From Mycobacteroides immunogenum (GTDB lineage: Bacteria; Actinomycetota; Actinomycetes; Mycobacteriales; Mycobacteriaceae), in assembly GCF_001605725.1 (NCBI RefSeq), contig NZ_CP011530.1:3782001-3846000 (forward strand): a stretch of 64,000 bases of DNA. The letters run 5' to 3'. Numbering within the stretch: position 1 is the stretch's first letter; the number at the start of each line of letters is the position of its first letter. Below the pieces are notes generated by a model. It made no database searches, was not told the DNA's origin, and saw only the letters and a list, made by a program, of their open reading frames with translations. This document shows positions 59,834 through 64,000 of the stretch, piece by piece. The translations under genes and the position numbers were made by a program.

Positions 59834-60660
59834 TCCAGCTCCAATCGACCGTTCGACTTGAGTGCTTGGGCTTGGGCAACGCGCAGGTCGGAGGTCGACT
59901 GGGCGGGACCGTTGGCCGCCTTGCGGTCTCGTTCGGCAGCCGCGGTTTTCGGCGATGCGAGCCAGGATGCGAACGCGGCGTCCCAGTTGGCCACGATGCG
60001 GCCCTGCATCAGGGCGTGGTTCCGGAACGACTCGGCGGCGCCGTCGAGATCGGTGATGCCGAGCGCCTTGGCTTTGGATCGGTGAACCAGGTTCGGCTCC
60101 CAGTCGTCCGGGATCACCGACAGCGGTGGGGCGATCGGCTCGACGGGCGTGAGCGGATCGGCGTCGCGCTCGCGCGCGTTCTCTCTCTTTTGTTCTGTTC
60201 CCCTGTTCCCCTGTTCCCCTGTTCCAGGCGCTAGGGTCTCGCGAGACTTTCGCGAGGATTTCGCCGAACTTCGCGAACGGGAAGGCTTTTCGCTGGTCGG
60301 ATGGGCAATCGTGCCGTCAGGCAACGGATACCGAGGAACATTCGGGTGATCGATGCGTTGATGCTCCGCCCACCCGTTGACGAACAGAAATGACCGCCCG
60401 GCGACCTCATAACGAACAATGGAAAACCGTTCGGCAAGTTGCTGCAACCCTCGCGAAACCCTCGCGAATGTCTCGCTAGGGTCTCGCTCCAAGTCGTCGG
60501 CGAACAAGTCCGCGGCGATGTTCGACACCCGATCGACACCGACCCCGTTGTCGTCGACGTACGACCACAAGCCGATGAACAACAGCCGCGTGGCCCAGTC
60601 CTCGATAGCGCTGATGTCCTGTGAGCGCCAGAACTCGGGCTTGATGGAACGGATACGCAT
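59830..60660 (-). CDS. Phage replication initiator-like protein (winged helix N-terminus)
   Basis: A 276-residue protein. Residues 1-100 (RIRSIKPEFWRSQDISAIEDWATRLLFIGLWSYVDDNGVGVDRVSNIAADLFADDLE...) match the phage replisome-organiser/DnaD-like N-terminal winged helix, followed by YEVAGRSFLFVNGWAEHQRI. A Ser/Arg and Gly/Glu linker leads to a C-terminal domain with DDWEPNLVHRSKAKALGITDLDGAAESFRNHALMQGRIVANWDAAFASWLAS. It should bind the origin and load helicase. The start at 60660 has AGGAGAGG. The linker coding DNA contains an 8-bp tandem repeat and repeated TCGCGA-rich blocks (see repeats). Confidence 0.82.
   Translation of the reverse strand: MRIRSIKPEFWRSQDISAIEDWATRLLFIGLWSYVDDNGVGVDRVSNIAADLFADDLERDPSETFARVSRGLQQLAERFSIVRYEVAGRSFLFVNGWAEHQRIDHPNVPRYPLPDGTIAHPTSEKPSRSRSSAKSSRKSRETLAPGTGEQGNRGTEQKRENARERDADPLTPVEPIAPPLSVIPDDWEPNLVHRSKAKALGITDLDGAAESFRNHALMQGRIVANWDAAFASWLASPKTAAAERDRKAANGPAQSTSDLRVAQAQALKSNGRLELE
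60191..60225. repeat. 8-bp tandem repeat TGTTCCCC within the replication gene
   Basis: TGTTC followed by nearly four copies of TGTTCCCC (60196-60225). It encodes the Gly/Glu/Gln linker (GEQGNRGTEQ). The 8-bp unit is not a multiple of three, so gain or loss of one unit would shift the frame. Confidence 0.8.
60230..60487. repeat. Iteron-like TCGCGA and GCTAGGGTCTCGC repeats, phage origin candidate
   Basis: GCTAGGGTCTCGC occurs at 60230-60242 and again at 60475-60487. Around each copy CTCGCGA/TTCGCGA blocks are repeated (60241-60276, 60450-60487, including CCCTCGCGAAA and CCCTCGCGAAT). Repeats inside an initiator gene recall lambdoid origins placed in gene O. Function is inferred. Confidence 0.5.
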
Positions 60661-60722
60661 TACCTCTCCTGATTCACGATTTCGTGCATGTACCCAGCCT
60701 GGGACACCGCAGATGCCCTTTC

Positions 60723-60821
60723 TCACCTCAATTTCGGACCGCTCCGCCTACTGTCGCTCAGAAATGGATTCCTTGGGATGACGCGCCGTACGGGTGCGAA
60801 ATCGGTCAGTTCGCTTGACAT
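60723..60821 (-). CDS. 32-residue small ORF after the first zinc-knuckle gene
   Basis: This short frame begins MSSELTDFAPVRRVIPRNPF and has several basic residues. Its ATG overlaps the upstream gene stop as TGATG. Only this overlap supports it. Confidence 0.35.
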   Translation of the reverse strand: MSSELTDFAPVRRVIPRNPFLSDSRRSGPKLR

Positions 60822-60949
60822 CACGCACCCCTCCGATACTTCGTATGGCATTCGTCGCACCGCGGCCGACCGGGGCTGTGCGGCTTGGTCAGGCAGTCGA
60901 TGCACAGACCGGCGCGGTAGGCGGCTGAGCTCTCACGGGTGCGGGTCAT
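60821..60949 (-). CDS. 42-residue zinc-knuckle protein, copy 1
   Basis: A small protein starting MTRTRESSAAYRAG, then CIDCLTKPHSPGRPRCDECH and a basic end (TKYRRGA). The two C-x-x-C pairs form a probable zinc ribbon. It overlaps the upstream gene stop by ATGA. A nearly identical gene lies at 62935-63063 (39 of 42 residues the same). Nucleic-acid binding is likely, the target unknown. Confidence 0.7.
   Translation of the reverse strand: MTRTRESSAAYRAGLCIDCLTKPHSPGRPRCDECHTKYRRGA
60840..60949. repeat. 110-bp direct repeat, copy 1
   Basis: This segment is the same as 62954-63063 at 107 of 110 positions by eye, in the same orientation. It covers most of the small zinc-knuckle gene. Recombination between copies would delete about 2.1 kb with four genes. 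Confidence 0.85.
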
Positions 60950-61227
60950 GGCATCGGCCAGTCGTCGATCGAGATCTCGGGGTCGTTCGTCTTCGCACCG
61001 AACATCAGTGGCGAACCGTCCGCGTTGTACATGGCGATCGCACTCCAGCCGTTGCGACGGATGCAGGTGTACTCAGCACCGTTGACAGGCGCATGTGCAC
61101 TCCACGTTGGCATTAGGCGACACATCCGCCCGATGGACGTCCACCGGCGACCCCAATAGATGAGCGCGCAGCGGTGCGGTATCCGGTTGCGCCACACGAC
61201 GACCAGGGGCTCGGGGGGTTGCTTCAT
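60946..61227 (-). CDS. 93-residue phage protein of unknown function
   Basis: This protein contains PLVVVWRNRIPHRCALIYWGRRWTSIGRMCRLMPTWSAH and ends NADGSPLMFGAKTNDPEISIDDWPMP. It looks like a small beta domain with several Trp and Cys. Starts at the ATG at 61227, overlapping the DUF4326 gene stop (61224-61227); the frame extending to 61287 is rejected. Confidence 0.6.
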   Translation of the reverse strand: MKQPPEPLVVVWRNRIPHRCALIYWGRRWTSIGRMCRLMPTWSAHAPVNGAEYTCIRRNGWSAIAMYNADGSPLMFGAKTNDPEISIDDWPMP

Positions 61228-61562
61228 CGGTTGGCAAGCTCCAGTAACACGTCGGCATGACACGGCGAATCCGGCGAGCACCAGCACGCGAGGTCGCGGC
61301 CACCAAGCTCCACCCGAATCTGCTCAATGAGCCCGGGTCGTCCGATCACCCAGATACGGAACAACAGCACGGCGATCTCGGGCGTGATGTCGTGGCCGTA
61401 CGCGTACCACTGGCCCGGCGAGAACGGGGTGCCCTGCGCCTCGATCCTGAACTGGTCGCCGACGCGGAATGGGTTGCCCCAGTCGGTTCCACGCGTGACG
61501 GTCACGGCGCCTTCGGGCTTGCGCCAGCCCTTCGTGCGCCGCAACTGGATACGCTCAGGCAT
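61224..61562 (-). CDS. DUF4326 domain protein
   Basis: A 112-residue protein: IQLRRTKGWRKPEGAVTVTRGTDWGNPFRVGD at the start and GRDLACWCSPDSPCHADVLLELAN at the end, the two conserved blocks of DUF4326 (G-W-x-x-P ... W-G-N-P-F ... L-x-C-W-C ... C-H-A-D). The biochemical function of the family is unknown, though it is frequent in actinophages. It overlaps both neighbours. Confidence 0.85.
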   Translation of the reverse strand: MPERIQLRRTKGWRKPEGAVTVTRGTDWGNPFRVGDQFRIEAQGTPFSPGQWYAYGHDITPEIAVLLFRIWVIGRPGLIEQIRVELGGRDLACWCSPDSPCHADVLLELANR

Positions 61563-61887
61563 GGTCGTCTCCCGGGGTGTAGAGCACGCGAGCTGGGAGC
61601 TGCGACTTCACCTCGGCGCGGTCGGTTAGCAATCGCTCGCCCAGGCACCAGAAGTGGTCGGCCTTCCAGAGCGGCAAGCTGCGCGGCGCATCTCGTTGTA
61701 TGACGGTGCAGGACGGCAGCGAGTCCAGCTGCGAGGGGGTTTCGATGCGGGGATGCAGTTCGGTGTCGATCTTGGCGGCGAGCTCGTCAATCGCGTGTTC
61801 GTAATCCCATGTCGGCGTGTAGTCGTTCGGGAGTAGAACGCCAGCGCAGCGCAAGATCGCGGCGATACAGTCAATGCGGTCAGGCAT
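61555..61887 (-). CDS. 110-residue phage protein of unknown function
   Basis: An acidic, largely helical first half (IAAILRCAGVLLPNDYTPTWDYEHAIDELAAKIDTELHP), then a beta-like half with TVIQRDAPRSLPLWKADHFWCLGERLL. No family recognised. It overlaps the Gp37/Gp68-like gene by eight bases and the DUF4326 gene by eight. Confidence 0.6.
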   Translation of the reverse strand: MPDRIDCIAAILRCAGVLLPNDYTPTWDYEHAIDELAAKIDTELHPRIETPSQLDSLPSCTVIQRDAPRSLPLWKADHFWCLGERLLTDRAEVKSQLPARVLYTPGDDHA

Positions 61888-62935
61888 TGGTCACCGCCTC
61901 TGGATACTGGTCCCATGTGCGCCCGTCCAGCTCGCGGCCGGCGCGCTTCTTGCCGACGCGCTGCATGGTGGCACCCGATTCCTTGTGCTCGCTGGCCGCA
62001 TCCGCGAGGGCAATAGATCCACTGCCGTCCGTGTACACGAATCGGTCTGCGGTGGTGGAGTATCCGCGTATGCCACGGCTGGTCGGCTCGTGCTCGCCCC
62101 ACTGCTTGAACAGGAACGGCACGTCAGCCGCCACGCACTGATCGCGCAGCGACCGCACCCAGTCGGGATGCATCGGCCTTGCGCCGGGCCCAGACTCGCC
62201 GCCGACGATCACCCAGTCGATGAAACCGACGCCGTTGGACTTGCCGATGCGACGACCGATCGCGTTGTTCTCTGGGGACGGCTCACGCATGACCGGATGT
62301 AGCCAATGCTGTTTCATTACAACCGGTCCGAGCAAAGGCTCGCCGCTAATTCCGCGCACTGCTGCTGGGGTATCTAGCAGCACGGGGATACGCAGCTCCG
62401 CCCGTTTCTGGTCTTCGACGCTCACAATCAGTTGCACGTTGTCCAGCACCTTGAACTGCCCACGTGCGAAACCGTCGAGTGCGGCCATGATCGCAATGTC
62501 GTTGATACGGAGCGGGTTGCCGTGGTCCAGCATCGAGTTGATGGCCATGTACACCAGGCCTGCAAATCTCGACGATCCTACGAGTGAGTGCATGCGTCCG
62601 TGACGCTTGGTGAGCAGCTGGAACGTGTGGTGCGGCGCGAGCGCCATTATCGCCCAAACGGACGCGACATACTCGTCAGGAACCCTGTCGTGGAACAGGT
62701 CTGACATCGAGTTAACGAACACCTTGCGCGGTTTGGTCCAGCGCAGCGGCAAGTCGAGCTTGTCGGGTCGCAGCTGCACGTCGAACCCGGTGGCGAAGTA
62801 GTGGCCCTCGGTTCCGCGCCAGCGTTCGGCGAATGTTTCGGCGTAGCAGTGATCGCAGCCGGGAGATACCTTGTCGCAGCCTGTAACTGGATTCCAGGTC
62901 GCATCTGTCCATTCGATGCCGGTCTTGTCGCCCAT
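61880..62935 (-). CDS. Gp37/Gp68-family protein (DUF5131, radical-SAM-like)
   Basis: A 351-residue protein starting GDKTGIEWTDATWNPVTGCDKVSPGCDHCYAETFAERWRG, the hallmark of the phage Gp37/Gp68 (DUF5131) family, with three Cys spaced like a radical-SAM iron-sulfur site. Later KVFVNSMSDLFHDRVPDEYV, FQLLTKRHGRM and GGESGPGARPMHPDWVRSLRDQC also match. Family members occur widely in actinophages; the reaction is not known. It starts at the ATG in TGATG (62935) after zinc-knuckle copy 2; a GTG at 62938 is an alternative. Confidence 0.9.
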   Translation of the reverse strand: MGDKTGIEWTDATWNPVTGCDKVSPGCDHCYAETFAERWRGTEGHYFATGFDVQLRPDKLDLPLRWTKPRKVFVNSMSDLFHDRVPDEYVASVWAIMALAPHHTFQLLTKRHGRMHSLVGSSRFAGLVYMAINSMLDHGNPLRINDIAIMAALDGFARGQFKVLDNVQLIVSVEDQKRAELRIPVLLDTPAAVRGISGEPLLGPVVMKQHWLHPVMREPSPENNAIGRRIGKSNGVGFIDWVIVGGESGPGARPMHPDWVRSLRDQCVAADVPFLFKQWGEHEPTSRGIRGYSTTADRFVYTDGSGSIALADAASEHKESGATMQRVGKKRAGRELDGRTWDQYPEAVTNA

Positions 62936-63063
62936 CACTCACCCCTTCTGTATTTCGTATGGCATTCGTCGCACCGCGGCCGACCGGGGCTGTGCGGCTT
63001 GGTCAGGCAGTCGATGCACCGGCCGTCGCGGTAGGCGGCTGAGCTCTCACGGGTGCGGGTCAT
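62935..63063 (-). CDS. 42-residue zinc-knuckle protein, copy 2
   Basis: The frame begins MTRTRESSAAYRDGRCIDC and has the same two C-x-x-C pairs as copy 1; it differs only at three positions (D for A, R for L, E for A). It is coupled to the small membrane gene above (ATGA, 63060-63063) and to the DUF5131 gene below (TGATG). The same overlap types flank copy 1, so copies seem to have spread as a working unit. Confidence 0.72.
   Translation of the reverse strand: MTRTRESSAAYRDGRCIDCLTKPHSPGRPRCDECHTKYRRGE
62954..63063. repeat. 110-bp direct repeat, copy 2
   Basis: Partner of 60840-60949, with three mismatches clustered in a stretch of about seven bases that encodes the variable residues. Confidence 0.85.
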
Positions 63064-63227
63064 TGAATGACCAGCCCCACTAGCGCGGCATCCACAAGCA
63101 CGAGCGCATGGGTAGTGACGAGCCAGACGATCTCAGCCCAGCTGTATCGAAGTGCTTGTACGAACGCATGCCAGGACAGCCATGTGGCGATCACGGTGAG
63201 CGTGAGGGCGAATGCGGGCCAATTCAT
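63060..63227 (-). CDS. 55-residue two-helix membrane protein
   Basis: A small protein with two hydrophobic segments (WPAFALTLTVIATWLSWHAFV and IVWLVTTHALVLVDAALVGLVI) and almost no charged loop. It starts at the ATG overlapping the upstream stop (TGATG) and ends overlapping zinc-knuckle copy 2. The role is unknown; a membrane function in early infection is possible. Confidence 0.65.
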   Translation of the reverse strand: MNWPAFALTLTVIATWLSWHAFVQALRYSWAEIVWLVTTHALVLVDAALVGLVIQ

Positions 63228-63364
63228 CAGAACTCCATCGCGTCGCGCAGCTCGGGGCATCCGCCGCGCTGGTCGCAGCCGAGGCGCCGCGCCTTGTCGG
63301 CCGGGGTGAGCTCACCGAAGCATCGGCACAGCACGAACTCGTCGTCTTGGTCGTCACCCATCAT
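63227..63364 (-). CDS. 45-residue Cys-containing small protein
   Basis: The frame begins MMGDDQDDEFVLCRCFGELT, continues PADKARRLGCDQRGGC and ends in RDAMEF. It contains C-x-C and two later Cys, a possible zinc site. It overlaps the neighbours as ATGA above and TGATG below. The function is unknown. Confidence 0.55.
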   Translation of the reverse strand: MMGDDQDDEFVLCRCFGELTPADKARRLGCDQRGGCPELRDAMEF

Positions 63365-63531
63365 TTCCTCCACCTTTCTGCACATGTGTTGCAACGGAAT
63401 TCAGCGCCTCGTCGGGTAACGAGGTCGCCTGGCTGAATCTGAATCCCACAGCCGCCGTGGCACTTCTCGCGCTGTGGTGCGTAGTAGCGGTAGATCGGCT
63501 CGGGAGTCTCGACCGGCGCGGGCATGCTCAT
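63361..63531 (-). CDS. 56-residue zinc-ribbon-like phage protein
   Basis: This protein has KCHGGCGIQIQPGDLVTRRGAEFRCNTCAERW, with paired Cys at both ends of a beta hairpin, a zinc-ribbon layout. It overlaps its upstream neighbour by ATGA (63528-63531). The role is unknown; nucleic-acid or protein binding is likely. Confidence 0.65.
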   Translation of the reverse strand: MSMPAPVETPEPIYRYYAPQREKCHGGCGIQIQPGDLVTRRGAEFRCNTCAERWRK

Positions 63532-63722
63532 GCTGCGCCCTTCTCGATCATCAGCCAGGCATATGCGAGTCGGACCTCGGCGCTCGTCATCGGGCGTGCC
63601 CAACGCGGATTGAGCATTGCCGCTATGGAATTCATGCCGCACTCGCAGTCGTGGCACATGCAGTCCCGATGATTGCGCACGACGCAGTAGCGCACGCATC
63701 GGTCGCAGAACGCATGCTTCAT
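63528..63722 (-). CDS. 64-residue Cys-rich phage protein
   Basis: The N-terminal half carries many Cys and His (FCDRCVRYCVVRNHRDCMCHDCEC), enough for two zinc ions, followed by a helix (TSAEVRLAYAWLMIEKG). It overlaps both neighbours by four bases. The function is unknown. Confidence 0.65.
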   Translation of the reverse strand: MKHAFCDRCVRYCVVRNHRDCMCHDCECGMNSIAAMLNPRWARPMTSAEVRLAYAWLMIEKGAA

Positions 63723-64000
63723 GCGGGCACCTCGAACAACTCCAGCTGTCCGACCGGCTCAACTTCGGTGGTGAACCCGAAGGCGCGGTCGAGCAGATCC
63801 TCGGTCCAGTCGTTGCAGCGCCAGTACTCGGTGCGGGCGTCGAGCTCTTGTTGCTCGGTCGGCGGGCAGATGCGATCGCCCATGTAGGCGTACCCGCACG
63901 GGTCGCTCCCGCAGTGGCAGAACTGGTGACGAAGTAAGTTATTGCGCTGAGCGGCGGTGGCGCACTCGCGCATCTCGGCGATCAGATCGGCCGGCAGGGA
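63719..64000 (-). CDS. Phage protein with Cys/His cluster, possibly cut by window edge
   Basis: An ATG at 63973 gives 84 residues (RECATAAQRNNLLRHQFCHCGSDPCGYAYMGDRICPPTEQQELD...), but the frame stays open to the window end (residues SLPADLIAE before that Met), so the true start may be outside. It contains CHCGSDPCGY and a later Cys, a possible zinc site, and ends in an acidic, hydrophobic tail (VGQLELFEVPA) that could be a clamp-binding-like motif. Confidence 0.6.
   Translation of the reverse strand, partial: SLPADLIAEMRECATAAQRNNLLRHQFCHCGSDPCGYAYMGDRICPPTEQQELDARTEYWRCNDWTEDLLDRAFGFTTEVEPVGQLELFEVPA

Overview
The window is high-GC actinobacterial DNA, most likely from the Mycobacterium (Mycobacteroides) abscessus-chelonae group. 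The support is an MmpS/MmpL pair, the 3' end of a mycobacterial-type tmRNA gene, and a mycobacteriophage-type prophage carrying lysin A, the mycolate esterase lysin B and an ESX-type (WXG100) toxin cassette. About 22 kb is host chromosome (1-22058). The rest (22059-64000) is the left part of an integrated prophage whose other end lies outside the window.

Host part. On the minus strand, 8672-1 is one run of six tightly coupled genes: a SARP/AfsR-type regulator, a family-5 solute-binding lipoprotein, two DppB/DppC-type permeases, a double-ATPase DppD-DppF-type protein and a luciferase-like flavin monooxygenase cut by the window edge. Divergent from it, 8844-17914 is a seven-gene plus-strand operon: flavin reductase, HpaB-like FADH2-dependent hydroxylase, DAHP synthase, a small protein of unknown function, two tandem glutamine-dependent asparagine-synthetase-like enzymes and an MFS exporter. 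Together these look like a specialised-metabolite locus: the DAHP synthase raises shikimate flux, the two-component hydroxylase oxidises an aromatic, the amidotransferases amidate or ligate, and the MFS protein exports. The product is not known. A convergent mmpS-mmpL operon follows. It has a TetR-type operator palindrome and a possible 15-codon leader peptide.

Junction. At 22059-22082 lie the last bases of ssrA (tmRNA, minus strand) with its strong terminator on the host side. On the phage side are four 10-bp-phased ACGT repeats and a 19-bp palindrome, which look like integrase/excisionase arm sites or an operator. The upstream body of ssrA is absent, as expected when a phage integrates into the tmRNA 3' end.

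Prophage. Next to the att site a plus-strand cassette encodes two WXG100-like proteins, a polymorphic toxin with a C-terminal HNH/GH-E-like nuclease domain, an ankyrin-repeat candidate immunity protein and an anchored Pro-rich protein. All of the structural region is on the minus strand. Read from high to low coordinates it runs: small DNA-metabolism genes with several zinc-knuckle proteins, replication initiator (60.6 kb), DNA-binding protein (58.5 kb), HNH and P-loop kinase, terminase small and large subunits, portal, ClpP-like protease, decoration protein, major capsid, head-tail connectors, major tail protein, frameshifted tail assembly chaperones, tape measure, minor tail proteins, lysin A, lysin B and two holin-like proteins. 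A small plus-strand block (54396-55857: DUF2188 protein and membrane-anchored HNH nuclease) and a lower-GC multi-pass membrane protein (56219-57259) interrupt this order and look like lysogenic-conversion cargo. Genes mostly overlap by 1-4 bases (ATGA, GTGA or TGATG), and this was used to choose many starts. Integrase, repressor and the second attachment site are not in the window.
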